Shown here piece after piece: positions 22,699-37,096 of a stretch of 64,000 nucleotides of DNA. The notes below the pieces were generated by a model. It did no database searches and was not told where the DNA came from. It saw only the letters and a list, made by a program, of their open reading frames with translations. The position numbers and the translations under genes were made by a program. The DNA is from Przewalskia tangutica (taxonomy: Eukaryota; Streptophyta; Magnoliopsida; Solanales; Solanaceae), in the NCBI GenBank assembly GCA_029844215.1, contig CM056728.1, forward strand, positions 91,573,676 through 91,637,675, read 5' to 3'. Position 1 is the first letter of the stretch. Each line of letters begins with the position of its first letter.

Positions 22699-25600
22699 TG
22701 TCACGACCGACCCGCCGTGGATCGTGCCCTACTCAGGCACCCTTACGTAAACATCGAGATAATCATGAACATACAAGAAACTTATAAAATAAAACAAAGA
22801 TAATAAAACAAAGTTAGCCGATGTGGCTACCTTTCCCGACGTCATACATAAACGGCGATTGCCTCCTTTTCTTTACGCATGCACCCACGATATGTGACTA
22901 CGCACCTCAAGAGTTTTATCATAACAATCGTGGCGGGACAAGGCCCCGCCGCACTTGAATAAACATAAACGTGACAACCTGCAACACCTGAGCCATCTCG
23001 ACTTGCTGAACCGATCCTAAGCTCGCGGATCCACAATCGTACCTAAACTCGCGGCATTTAACGCAGCTTCGCGGGGTCGATAACAAAATTTAATATGGAA
23101 ATGTAAATAACGCATAAGAAATGATCATAATCAGATAAAAGAATGACAAGGACAAGTATAAAAATACATACCGGATCCTCGTCGTGTCATTACCACTTAT
23201 GAACTTAATCGTACATTAATCATTCTTTTCCTTCTTTCAATAGAATTAACATCATATTCTTACATACATACTTAAGAATTCAATCAAGTTTTTCCACATA
23301 ACTTACATCAATATCATTTTCCATTCCATTAAGAGTTATAGTCATATCTTACGTACTTACTTAGGAGAAGTCATTAAGTTCATTTCTATCTAACTTACTT
23401 ATCTTTCATAACATAGTCCGGCCCACTACGGAGGACACATATACTACCCACCAAATCGACGCGATCAAATCACACCAATATCAAAGCATGCGTGGAATCC
23501 CCATCACCGCGATACCTAAAAGTGTAAAACATAACCATGGGTCTCACGCCATAATATCAATCAAAACAGGTGGTATAACGTCCGGGCTTGCCTCATTTAT
23601 ACTCTTACCTGGAGAAGGTGGTAAGCGGGTATAACGTCTGGGCTTGCCTCATTTATACTCTTACCCGGAGAAGGTGGTATAACGCCTGGGCTTGCCCTCA
23701 TTTATACTCTTACCCTATCTCGACCGGGCGTCAAACAACACATAAAGGTGTGGTACAGCTTGGGGTTTACCCTCACTTATACTCTACCCTCGAGAAGGTG
23801 GTATAACGTCTTGGGGCTTGCCCTCATTTATACTCTTACCCTAGCTCGACCGACCATCAAACAAGACATAAGCACTACCATGTCTCTTATAAAATCCGAA
23901 TTTAACCCAAGTGCTACAAATAACGAAGATACCCGTGGAATCCCACATCACCGCCGATGCGTCCAAGTAACTTATAACAAGACAAATCCTCCAACCGAGA
24001 GTCGCGCAACGTAATAAAACATAATACTTGCACTCAAAGGCTATCATCAACACATATAGGCTAAATCTCAATTAACTAAGCCAAAGTACTACGTGACGTA
24101 CATTCTTTTCAAAACTCCTTTCCAAATAAAACTTCCCGATACTAACCACCGTAGTATCAAGTCCTATCCACCTTTCAAGACAAGTCACAATACCTTTTAG
24201 AAATACAATTACCACTAAATCAAGTGACTTCTTTATTAAAACCTTAAGCAATTGGTACCTTTAAACCAATTTGCCCTTACCTAATACAAGTTATTCCTTT
24301 GATTACTTTACTAGAAAACCATTCTCTTAATCTTCCATAAAGCCGTTATAACCGACTTCCCATAAAGCCGTTATAACCCTTTATGGTTTAGACTAACACG
24401 TTCCTTTTATAACCAAGAGATTTATACTTTCAAATCAATTTTCTTAACTTTCAAAATACTTCAAGTCTCTTAACTTTTAAGAAAACAAGTTTCAAAGTCT
24501 TAAAAGCTTCATACGTAAACTCTTTTAAAATTAGTAACAAATCTTTGGTGCGTCGTGAATAAGTTATACTTATTTATAACGATCTTATTCAAGTAGCCAT
24601 GATCTAGAAAATGTAATACAATTTTGTCTTATCTTAGCTTCTATGCAGATGGAGGATTTCTACTTGTTTTAACATAATGGATTGTCATTACATTTTCCTT
24701 TATTAACGCTGCAGTGGCTTGTTCGATACTTATTCTCATTTGTGCCGTAAATTAGCCAAATCAACTCGACTCCTTTTTATTATAAAACCTTAGGCAATTG
24801 ATGCCATAAAATCAAGTTGCCTTTTTACATAGTCAAGCCATTTATCTTTCCATAAGGCAAATATAACTAACTTCCCATAAAGCCGTTATATTCACTTTAT
24901 ACCTTAGCCATAAACAATTTCCTATCCAAGGGACTTATACGTTTAAAACGGGACAAGTATCACATACTTTAAAACTCTTCAAGTCCCTTAACTTTAAAAC
25001 CAACTTAAGACATCCTTACTATTTTCAAAGAAGTGAGTTAATCTCCTAACCCACCCGACTTGGCATTACATAAAACAAGTAAAGAATGTCATAGTCTTCA
25101 GACGCTCACCGTACTACATACGCAACTAGTCATGCTCAAAAGATAGGAAAAGTTCTACATAGAGTAAATCACACAACTACCTCTTAACTTCTAAGAGTAT
25201 AAGGAAACATGAACTGATACCACAAGTGTATTCCATACATAGAATCATGCCAAAGGAAAGAAGAGGTTCACATACCTCGCGACGATTGTCGACAAATAGC
25301 AAAATGCTCCAAAGTACTCCAACCTTGATAGCTATTCCACTCTCCAAGTAGGATACGCTATACTTAGTACTTCAACCTATAATGGTCACAATATGTCCAT
25401 TAACCTTTCACTTCTAACGTAGAATATTTTAGGTGCTAAGTCGCTAAATTCTACGGAAAATCGGACAAAGACCTCCTTTGTTTCTACTCATTTTGCCACC
25501 TTTTCAAGGCCGAATACAATAACCAAACAGCCCCAATTGGCTCACAATTAAGTGAAGATAGTCAAATAAAAATGGCTAACTAAACAGCCCCAATTGGCTC

Positions 25601-26687
25601 ACAATTAAATAGAAGATAGTCCAATACAAATGACTAACCAACTACTACAAACTACAAGTCCAAAATCGGCCACCTTGAGTTCAACCAAACTAATTCTTAT
25701 CCAATTTCCATTTCAATCCAAATTGGTAGCATAATAAGATATCAAGTCGCATTTGGTTATTACTACCATAAGCTTCAAGTGAATAACATGCGACGATTCT
25801 AACAACGATCAAATTGTAATCCAACTTAACATGGCCTACATTTCATTTCGAATTTCAAAGACTACAATCGATCTATAATCCTTATAAACTTCAACTTATA
25901 CTTCATGCTAGCAACAAGTAAAGCTAACAACAAAATAAATAATTTGTAATACTTTCAAAGAACAAGATTATACCTCAACGCTTTTTAATCCAATCTTCAA
26001 AACCGAAGTTGCTCTTTAGCAACCTAGAGCCTCCTTAAGACACCTCAATCCGCTTGTTGGGACCCTTAGAACAATACCAACAATTATCCTTCAATCTTCC
26101 AATCCAAAACCTAGAAAGCCACTAGGTTTTCACTTTGCGACTAATACGAAAACTCTCTTTTTCCGAGGTTTTTCTATTGAGATACACTTACATAACACTC
26201 AAGAACCTTGGTTTAAAGTGTGGAGCTTATAGGACAAGAAACTAATTTTTTTCCTCCTTGTAGTACCCAAACCCGAGAGCACCATATGGAGTCTTCAAAT
26301 TCTTGGAAATTTTTCTAAGTGTTGGACAAGGTCTTGCTACTACTAGTATTATAAAGGGTAGTAGAGGGTCAAGATGCAACCATTTGGGTGGCTAGGATAA
26401 GCTCTTATTAAATATCAAGCTAATTGTCTCCTTTGACTTAGTCAAAATTGTCAAGCCACACTTGCAAGACTTGTTCATCCAAGACTAATGGTAAATGACC
26501 ATTATGGGCATGCCTAAATTCGACCAAGGCATTACTAAGGGGGGTGACACGTGTCGCCCTCCCATTCGTCACAATAAAACGTTTTCCGACAATTTCATAA
26601 TTCCGATAAATTTTTACAAGCCTCAAATCTTAACACTTGAGTTCTTACGACGTTCTAAAACATGTCCTGTAAATACGGGGTGTAACA
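22699..26687 (-). repeat. Array LTR b
   Basis: 3989 bp, TGTCACGACC to GGGGTGTAACA. Colinear with LTRs a, c and d, differing mostly by small indels. It includes the minisatellite slot (23570-23842) and the 58-bp duplication. Confidence 0.93.
23570..23842. repeat. 51-bp minisatellite in LTR b
   Basis: Same unit and flanks as in LTR a, with several units shortened by one to four bases at CTTGGG or GCCC positions. Confidence 0.85.
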
Positions 26688-27884
26688 TTCTTCCCCCCTA
26701 AGAAACATTCGTCCCCGAATGTTCTTTCGGAGTCAAACTTATAATTAGCGACATAGTTTCCTTTCACAACCCCGACATGCTAACAATGCCACACATGGCC
26801 CTAATACCTCGCACACGCATACTTGTCCATCATAAGCCCAAAAGAGATTTTCTTTTCGTACTTCCAACTCATACTAGCATACATACATAACTTCCATACC
26901 GATTCTGGCCTCAAATCATTGGAGTAACTTTATAAAACAATATAAGGCCATTTCCGCCATGACTGGTTAGGTGGAACGCGCCCACGAACCCAGTAAACAA
27001 TTAACTAGACTTGGCTTGCGTCCTCGTGACTCGCCACGTGGCGGAACTACTACCAACTGATCCCACTCCATTCCGGATATGGGAGACCCGTAACAGTCCT
27101 CAACCACTCAGGCCGCACTTAACTCTTATCTTGGTCTACAATAAATCTTTCTACCCGAGAAGACCTTATACAACTAAGGTCCTGGCGGTTTTCAACATTC
27201 TGATGCTCGCACTTTCCACGCTCCAAGCCTACCTTACCAATCCCCCAAGAACGGGTACAAAAACTTCTCATAAAACCAAAACCATGTTGTTTCGATCACA
27301 ACAACCATTACTTACTCTATACGGACCTCATCCAGACAATTTCTTAAGCCTACTACGCAGCCTTAATCTATTAACATGACATTAGTTAGGTTCCTTAATA
27401 TGGCTTCTGGGTTCACTACCCTATCGCATACCTCATCCTTTCCCAATAATCTCAAATAAACCACAAGACCTTGGCGAAATTTCATTAACTATTCCATACC
27501 TTCCCGGTATCTAGTTAGTCTTTACCGATCCCTGGTAATCTAAAATCATTCTAGGCAACACGCTGCGTCGACCTCATACATAACTCCGTATAGATGTATG
27601 TCACAATACCAACTATACTATAATCAATACCAACCGATACGCAATCCACATAGTCATTCCCGGTCACTTCGCTCTCAGAATGCAATCAACATAACTCGTT
27701 AGGAGAGACGACCCTAACAACACAATTTCTAAGGCACGATCTCAGAATGAGAAGAATGGAAACCATTCCTAAATGTCCTGCAGCCTCCTGATTATAGATG
27801 TGGTGCACAACACACCGATAATCAAGACTCTACTAGACACGGTCTGTAGAAACTTTCCGAGGATTAATCGCTCGATACCACTTT
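26688..27884 (-). other. Array internal region 2
   Basis: 1197 bp, colinear with internal regions 1 and 3. Polypurine tract (minus strand TTAGGGGGGAAGAA) at 26688-26701; the primer site at the right end reads TGGTATCGAGCG, a shortened form of TGGTATCAGAGC. A 122-codon frame at 27011-27379 is not kept at full length in the other copies and has no recognisable domain. Confidence 0.85.
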
Positions 27885-30800
27885 TGTCACGACCGACCCC
27901 GGCCCGTGGATCGTGCCCTACACGCACCCTTACAGTAAACATCGAGAGATAATCACGAACATACAAGAAACTTATAAAATAAAACAAAGAAGAATAAAAC
28001 AAAGTTAGCCGATGTGGCTACCTTCGCGGACGTCTACATAAACGGCGCCGATTGCCTCCTTTTCTTTACGCATGCACTCCACGATATGTGACTACAGCAC
28101 TTAAGAGTTTTATCATAACAATCGTGGCGGACAAGGCCCCGCCGCACTTGAATAAACATAAACGTGACAACTCCGAACACCGAGCCATCTCGACTTGACA
28201 ACCGATCCTAAGCTCGCGGATCCACAATCACAGTACCTAAACTGCGGCATTTAACGCACTTCGGCGAGGGTCGATAACAAAAATTTAATATGGAATGTAA
28301 ATAACGCATGCGAAACAGATCATAATCAGTAAAAGAATGACAAGGACAAGTATAAAAATACATACCGGATCCTGCCGTGTCATTACCACTTATGAACTTA
28401 ATCGTACATTAATCATTCTTTTCCTTCTTTCAATAGGAATTAACATCATATTCTTACATACATACTTAAGAATTCAATCAAGTTTTTCCACATAACTTAC
28501 ATCAATATCTTTTCCATTCCATTAAGAGTTATAGTCATATCTTACGTACTTACTTAGGAGAAGTCATTAAGTTCATTTCTATCTAACTTACTTATCTTTC
28601 ATAACATAGTCCGCCCACTACGGAGGACACATATACTACCCGGTCCAAATCGACGCGATCAAGTCACACCAATATCAAAGCATGCCCGTGGAATCCCCAT
28701 CATCGCCGATACTAAAAGTGTAAAACATAACCACGGGTCTCACGCCCATAATATCAATCAAAACAGTGGTATAACGTCGGGGGCTTGCTCATTTATACTC
28801 TTACCCGGAGAATGGTAAAGGGGTATAACGTCTTGGGGCTTGCCCTCATTTATACTCTTACCACGGAGAAGGTGGTATAACGCCTGGGCTTGCCTCATTT
28901 ATACTCTTACCCTATCTCGACTTGGCCACAAACAACACATAAAGGTGTGGTACAGCCTTGGGGTTTACCCCTCACTTATACTCTTACCCTGGAGAAGGTG
29001 GTATAACGTCTTGGGGCTTGCCCCTCATTTATACTCTTACCCTAGCTCTACCGACCATCAAACAAGACATAAGCACTACCATGTCTCTTATAAAATCCGG
29101 GAATTAAACCCAAGTGCTAAAAATAACGTAAGCATACCCGGAATCCCACATCACCGCTTTCGACGCCCAAGTAACTTATAACAAGACAGCCCTCTCCAAC
29201 CGAGAGTCGCGGCAACGTAATAAAACATAATACTTGCACTCAAAGGCTATCATCAGCACATATAGGCTAAATCTCAATTAACCAAGCCAAAGTACTACGT
29301 ACGTACATTCTTTTCAAAAACTCCTTTCCAAATAAAACTTCCCCGATACTAACCACCGTAGTATCAAGTCCTATCCACCTTTCAAGACAAGTCACAATAC
29401 CTTTTTAGAAATACAATTACCGGCTTCTAAATCAAGTGACTTCTTTATTAAAAACCTTAAGCAATTGGTACCTTTAAACCAATTTGCCCTTACCTAATAC
29501 AAGTTATTCCTTTGATTACTTTACTAGAGAAAACCATTCTCTTAATCTTCCATAAAGTCGTTATAACCGACTTCCCATAAAGCCGTTATAACCCTTTATG
29601 GTTTAGACTAACACGTTCCTTTTATAACCAAGAGATTTATACTTTCAAATCAATTTTCTTAACTTTCAAAATACTTCAAGTCTCTTAACTTTTAAGAAAA
29701 CAAGTTTCAAAGTCTTAAAAGCTTCATACGTAAACTCTTTTAAAATTAGTAACAAATCTTTGGTGCGTCGTGAATAAGTTATACTTATTTATAACGATCT
29801 TATTCAAGTAGCCATGATCTAGAAAATGTAATACAATTTTGTCTTATCTTAGCTTCTATGCAGATGGAGGATTTCTACTTGTTTTAACATAATGGATTGT
29901 CATTACATTTTCCTTTATTAACGCTGCAGTGGCTTGTTCGATACTTATTCTCATTTGTGCCGTAAATTAGCCAAATCAACTCGACTTTTTATTATAAAAT
30001 CTTAGGCAATTGATGCCAAAATCAAGTTGCCTTTTACATAGTCAAGCCATTTATCTTTCCATAAGGCAAATATAACTAACTTCCCATAAAGCCGTTATAT
30101 TCACTTTATACCTTAGCCATAAACAATTTCCTATCCAAGGGACTTATACGTTTAAAACGGGACAAGTATCACATACTTTAAAACTCTTCAAGTCCCTTAA
30201 CTTTAAAACCAACTTAAGACATCCTTACTATTTTCAAAGAAGTGAGTTAATCTCCTAACCCACCCGACTTGGAATTACATAAAACAAGTAAAGAATGTCA
30301 TAGTCTTGTACGTCTACCGTACTACATACGTGCAACTAGTCATGCTCAAAAGATAGGAAATGTTCTACATAGAGTAAATCACACAACTACCTCTTAACTT
30401 CTAAGAGTAGAAGGAAACATGAACTGATACCACAAGTGTATTCCATACATAGAATCATGCCAAAGGAAAGAAGAGGTTCACATACCTCGCGACGATTGTC
30501 GACAAATAGCAAAATGCTCCAAAGTACTCCAACCTTGATAGCTATTCCACTCTCCAAGTAGGATACGCTATACTTAGTACTTCAACCTATAATGGTCACA
30601 ATATGTCCATTAACCTCTCACTTCTAACGTAGAATATTTTAGGTGCTAAGTCGCTAAATTCTACGGAAAATCTGACAAAGACCTCCTTTGTTTCTACTCA
30701 CTTTGCCACCTTTTCAAGGCCGAATACAATAACCAAACAGCCCCAATTGGCTCACAATTAAGTAGAAGATAGTCCAATACAAATGGCTAACTAAACAGCC

Positions 30801-31899
30801 CCAATTGGCTCACAATTAAATGTAAGATAGTCCAATACAAATGACTAACCAACTACTACAAACTACAAGTCCAAAATCGCCACCTTGAGTTCAACCAAAC
30901 TAATTCTTATCCAATTTCCATTTCAATCCAAATTGGTAGCATAATAAGATATCAAGTCGCGTTTGGTTATTACTACCATAAGCTTCAAGTGAATAACATG
31001 CGACGATTCTAACAACGATCAAATTGTAATCCAACTTAACATGGCCTACATTTCATTTCGAATTTCAAAGACTACAATCGATCTATAATCCTTATAAACT
31101 TCAACTTATACTTCATGCTAGCAACAAGTAAAGCTAACAACAAAATAAATAATTTGTAATACTTTCAAAGAACAAGATTATACCTCAACGCTTTTAATCC
31201 AATCTTCAAAACCGGTTGCTCTTAGCAACCTAGAGCCTCCTTAAGACACCTCAATCCGCTTGTTGGGACCCTTAGAACAATACCAACAATTATCCTTCAA
31301 TCTTCCAATCCAAAACCTAGAAAGCCACTAGGTTTTCACTTTGCGACTAATACGAAAACTCTCTTTTTCCGAGGTTTTTCTATTGAGATACACTTACATA
31401 ACACTCAAGAACCTTGGTTTAAAGTGTGGAGCTTATAGGACAAGAAACTAAATTTTTTTTCCTCCTTGTAGTACCCAAACCCGAGAGCACCATATGGAGT
31501 CTTCAAATTCTTGGAAATTTTTCTAAGTGTTGGACAAAGTCTTGCTACTACTAGTATTATAAAGGGTAGTGGAGGGTCAAGATGCAACCATTTGGGTGGC
31601 TAGGATAAGCTCTTATTAAATATCAAGCTAATTGTCTCCTTTGACTTAGTCAAAATTGTCAAGCCACACTTGCAAGACTTGTTCATCCAAGACTAATGGT
31701 AAATGACCATTATGGGCATGCCTAAATTCGACCAAGGCATTACTAAGGGGGGTGACACGTGTCGCCCTCCCATTCGTCACAATAAAACGTTTTCCGACAA
31801 TTTCATAATTCCGATAAATTTTTACAAGCCTCAAATCTTAACACTTGTGAGTTCTTACGTACGTTCTTAAAACATGTCCTGTAAATACGGGGTGTAACA
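27885..31899 (-). repeat. Array LTR c
   Basis: 4015 bp, TGTCACGACC to GGGGTGTAACA, with the same internal landmarks as the other array LTRs (minisatellite 28765-29050; 58-bp duplication near 30736-30850). Confidence 0.93.
28765..29050. repeat. 51-bp minisatellite in LTR c
   Basis: About five units of the GGTATAACG...GAGAAGGT repeat in the same slot as in LTRs a, b and d. Confidence 0.85.
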
Positions 31900-33094
31900 T
31901 TCTTCCCCCCTAAGAAACATTCGTCCCCGAATGTTCTTTCGGAGTCAAACTTATAATTAGCGACATAGTTTCCTTTCACAACCCCGACATGCTAACAATG
32001 CCACACATGGCCCTAATACCTCGCACACGCATACTTGTCCATCATAAGCCCAAAAGAGATTTTCTTTTCGTACTTCCAACTCATACTAGCATACATACAT
32101 AACTTCCATACCGATTCGCCTCAAATCATCGAGTAACTTTATAAAACAATATAAGGCCATTTCCGCCATGACTGGTTCGGTGGAACGCGCCCACGAACCC
32201 GTAAAACAATTAACTAGACTTGGCCTTGCGCTCGTGACTTCGCCACGTAGCGGAACTACTACCAACTGATCCCACTCCATTCCGGGATATGGGGAGACCC
32301 GTAACAGGTCCTCAACCCGACTCAGCGTCGCACTTAACTCTTATCTTGGTCTACAATAAATCTTTCTACCCGAGAAGACCTTATACAACTAAGGTCCTAG
32401 CGGTTTTCAACATTCTGATGCTCGCACTTTCCACGCTCCAAGCCTACCTTACCAATCCCCCAGTAAACGGGTACAAAAAAACTTCTCATAAAACCAAAAC
32501 CATGTTGTTTCGATCACAACAACCATTACTTACTCTATACGGACCTCATCCGTACAATTTCTTAAGCCTACTACGCAGCTTAATCTATTAACATGACATT
32601 CCGTTAGGTTCCTTAATATGGCTTCTTAAGGGTTCACTACCCTATCAGACAGCTCATCCTTTCCCAATAATCTCAAATAAACCACAAGACCTTGGCGAAA
32701 TTTCATTAACTATTCCATACCTTCCCTGTGATCTAGTTAGTCTTTACCGATCCTCGTAATCTAAAATCATTCTAGGCAACACGCGTCGACCTTCATACAT
32801 AACTCCGTATAGATGTATGTCACAATACCAACTATACTATAATCAATACCAACCCGATACGCAATCCACATAGTCATTCCCGGTCACTGCTCGTACCGCA
32901 ATCAACATAACTCGTTAGGAGAGACGACCCTAACAACACAAATTTCTATGGCACGATCTCAGAGTGAGAAGAATGGAAACCATTCCTAAATGTCCTGCAA
33001 CCTCCCGATTATAGATGGTGCACAACACACCGATAATCAAGACTCTACTAGACACGTAGACACTTTCCGAGGACTAATCGCTCGATACCACTTT
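31900..33094 (-). other. Array internal region 3
   Basis: 1195 bp, colinear with internal regions 1 and 2. Polypurine tract at 31900-31913. The primer site reads TGGTATCGAGCG. No coding content is recognised. Confidence 0.85.
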
Positions 33095-36000
33095 TGTCAC
33101 GACGACTCCCCGCGGATCGTGCCCTACACAGGCACCCTTACAGTAAACATCGAGATAATCACGAACATACAAGAAACTTATAAAATAAAACAAAGTAATA
33201 AAACAAAGTTAGCCGACAGGCTACCTTCCCGGACGCATATACATAAACGGCTAGCCGCTTCCTTTTTCTTTGAGCATGCACCCACGATATGTGACTACTG
33301 CACTTAAGAGTTTTATCATAACAATCGTGGCGGGACAAGGCCCCGCCGCACCTGAATAAACATAAACGTGACAACTCCGAACACCGAGCCATCTCGACTT
33401 GTCAACCGATCCTAAGCTCATGATCCACAATCGTACCTAAACTCGCGGCATTTAACGCACTTCGGGCGGGGGCCGCATAACAAAAATTTAATATGGAATG
33501 TAAATAACGTGACAAGAAATGTGATCATAATCGCACAAAAGAATGACAAGGACAAGTATAAAAATACATACCGATCCTCGCCGTGTCATTACCACTTATG
33601 AACTTAATCGTACATTAATCATTCTTTTCCTTCTTTCAATAGGAATTAACATCATATTCTTACATACATACTTAAGAATTCAATCAAGTTTTTCCACATA
33701 ACTTACATCAATATCTTTTCCATTCCATTAAGAGTTATAGTCATATCTTACGTTTACTTAGGAGAAGTCATTAAGTTCATTTCTATCTAACTTACTTATC
33801 TTTCATAACATAGTCCGCCCACTACGAGGGACACATATACTACCCTACCAAACTGACGCGATCAAGTCACACCAATATCAAAGCATGCCCGTGGAATCCC
33901 CATCACCGCCGATACTAAAAGTGTAAAACATAACCATGGGTCTCACGCCCATAATATCAATCAAAACAGTGGTATAACGCCCGGGGCTTGCCCTCATTTA
34001 TACTCTTACCCCGAGAAGGTGGTAAAGGGGTATAACGCCTGGGCTTGCCCTCATTTATACTCTTACCTCGGAGAAGGTGGTATAACGCCTGGGCTTGCCT
34101 CATTTATACTCTTACCCTATCTCGACTGGCCACAAACAACACATAAAGCAGTGTGGTACAGCTCGGGGTTTACCCTCACTTATACTCTTACCCGGAGAAG
34201 GTGGTATAACGCCTGGGGCTTGCCTCATTTATACTCTTACCCTAGCTCTACCGACCATCAAACAAGACATAAGCACTACCATGTCTCTTATAAAATCCGA
34301 ATTTAACCCAAGTGCTACAAATAACGGAAGCATACCCGAATCCCACATCACCGCTTCAGACGCCCAAGTAACTTATAACAAGACAAATTACCTCCAACCG
34401 AGAGTCGCGCAACGTAATAAAACATAATACTTGCACTCAAAGGCTATCATCAAGACATATAGGCTAAATCTCAATTAACTAAGCCAAAGTACTACGTGAC
34501 GTACATTCTTTCAAAAACTCCTTTCCAAATAAAACTTCCCCGATACTAATCACCGTAGTATCAAGTCCTATCCACTTTTCAAGACAAGTCACAATACCTT
34601 TTTAGAAATACAATTACCGGCTTCTAAATCAAGTGACTTCTTTATTAAAAACCTTAAGCAATTGGTACCTTTAAACCAATTTGCCCTTACCTAATACAAG
34701 TTATTCCTTTGATTACTTTACTAGAGAAAACCATTCTCTTAATCTTCCATAAAGTCGTTATAACCGACTTCCCATAAAGCCGTTATAACCCTTTATGGTT
34801 TAGACTAACACGTTCCTTTTATAACCAAGAGATTTATACTTTCAAATCAATTTTCTTAACTTTCAAAATACTTCAAGTCTCTTAACTTTTAAGAAAACAA
34901 GTTTCAAAGTCTTAAAAGCTTCATACGTAAACTCTTTTAAAATTAGTAACAAATCTTTGGTGCGTCGTGAATAAGTTATACTTATTTATAACGATCTTAT
35001 TCAAGTAGCCATGATCTAGAAAATGTAATACAATTTTGTCTTATCTTAGCTTCTATGCAGATGGAGGATTTCTACTTGTTTTAACATAATGGATTGTCAT
35101 TACATTTTCCTTTATTAACGCCGCAGGGCTTGTTCGATACTTATTCTCATTTGTGCCGTAAATTAGCCAAATCAACTCGACTTTTTATTATAAAATCTTA
35201 GGCAATTGATGCCAGAAATCAAGTTGCCTTTTACATAGTCAAGCCATTTATCTTTCCATAAGGCAAATATAACTAACTTCCCATAAAGCCGTTATATTCA
35301 CTTTATACCTTAGCCATAAACAATTTCCTATCCATGGACTTATACGTTTAAAACGGAACAAGTATCACATACTTTAAAACTCTTCAAGTCCCTTAACTTT
35401 AAAACCAACTTAAGACATCCTTACTATTTTCAAAGAAGTGAGTTAATCTCCTAACCCACCCGACTTGGAATTACATAAAACAAGTAAAGAATGTCATAGT
35501 CTTGTACGTCTACCGTACTACATACGTGCAACTAGTCATGCTCAAAAGATAGGAAATGTTCTACATAGAGTAAATCACACAACTACCTCTTAACTTCTAA
35601 GAGTAAGGAAACATGAATCGATACCACAAGTGTATTCCATACATAGAATCATGCCAAAGGAAAGAAGAGGTTCACATACCTCGCGACGATTGTCGACAAA
35701 TAGCAAAATGCTCCAAAGTACTCCAACCTTGATAGCTACTCCACTCTCCAAGTAGGATACGCTATACTTAGTACTTCAACCTATAATGGTCACAATATGT
35801 CCATTAACCTCTCACTTCTAACGTAGAATATTTTAGGTGCTAAGTCGCTAAATTCTACGGAAAATCGGACAGCACCTCCTTTGTTTCTACTCACTTTGCC
35901 ACCTTTTTCAAGGCCGAATACAATAACCAAACAGCCCCAATTGGCTCACAATTAAGTAGAAGATAGTCCAATACAAATGGCTAACTAAACAGCCCCAATT

Positions 36001-37096
36001 GGCTCACAATTAAATAGAAGATAGTCCAATACAAATGACTAACCAACTACTACAAACTACAAGTCCAAAATCGGCCACCTTGAGTTCAACCAAACTAATT
36101 CTTATCCAATTTCCATTTCAATCCAAATTGGTAGCATAATAAGATATCAAGTCGCATTTGGTTATTACTACCATAAGCTTCAAGTGAATAACATGCGACG
36201 ATTCTAACAACGATCAAATTGTAATCCAACTTAACATGGCCTACATTTCATTTCGAATTTCAAAGACTACAATCGATCTATAATCCTTATAAACTTCAAC
36301 TTATACTTCATGCTAGCAACAAGTAAAGCTAACAACAAAATAAATAATTTGTAATACTTTCAAAGAACAAGATTATACCTCAACGCTTTTTAATCCAATC
36401 TTCAAAACCGAAGTTGCTCTTTAGCAACCTAGAGCCTCCTTAAGACACCTCAATCCGCTTGTTGGGACCCTTAGAACAATACCAACAATTATCCTTCAAT
36501 CTTCCAATCCAAAACCTAGAAAGCCACTAGGTTTTCACTTTGCGACTAATACGAAAACTCTTTTTCCGAGGTTTTTCTATTGAGATACACTTACATAACA
36601 CTCAAGAACCTTGGTTTAAAGTGTGGAGCTTATAGGACAAGAAACTAAATTTTTTTTCCTCCTTGTAGTACCCAAACCCGAGAGCACCATATGGAGTCTT
36701 CAAATTCTTGGAAATTTTTCTAAGTGTTGGACAAGGTCTTGCTACTACTAGTATTATAAAGGGTAGTGGAGGGTCAAGATGCAACCATTTGGGTGGCTAG
36801 GATAAGCTCTTATTAAATATCAAGCTAATTGTCTCCTTTGACTTAGTCAAAATTGTCAAGCCACACTTGCAAGACTTGTTCATCCAAGACTAATGGTAAA
36901 TGACCATTATGGGCATGCCTAAATTCGACCAAGGCATTACTAAGGGGGGTGACACGTGTCGCCCTCCCATTCGTCACAATAAAACGTTTTCCGACAATTT
37001 CATAATTCCGATAAATTTTTACAAGCCTCAAATCTTAACACTTGTGAGTTCTTACGTACGTTCTTAAAACATGTCCTGTAAATACGGGGTGTAACA
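33095..37096 (-). repeat. Array LTR d
   Basis: 4002 bp, TGTCACGACG to GGGGTGTAACA. It is followed at once by GCTGCCTTCC, which belongs to the LTR of X rather than to another internal region, so this is the array's right end. Confidence 0.93.
33969..34255. repeat. 51-bp minisatellite in LTR d
   Basis: Same slot and unit as in LTRs a-c, about five units. Confidence 0.85.

Larger units (their letters stand above)
17503..37096 (-). mobile_element. Tandem array: four LTRs with three shared internal regions
   Basis: Order on the plus strand: LTR a (17503-21505), internal 1 (21506-22698), LTR b (22699-26687), internal 2 (26688-27884), LTR c (27885-31899), internal 3 (31900-33094), LTR d (33095-37096). 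Repeat period is about 5.2 kb. Each LTR/internal joint has the proper TGTAACA end with a polypurine tract on one side, and a (decayed) primer site plus TGTCAC on the other. All units are head to tail on the minus strand. No gag, protease, RT, RNase H or integrase is present, so the element is non-autonomous. Arrays of this kind are known to arise by unequal recombination between LTRs. Confidence 0.92.

Noticed and set aside
27011..27379. 122-residue plus-strand frame in array internal region 2 as a gene
   Set aside because: The matching frames in internal regions 1 and 3 are shortened or shifted, it is antisense to the element, and no domain is recognised.
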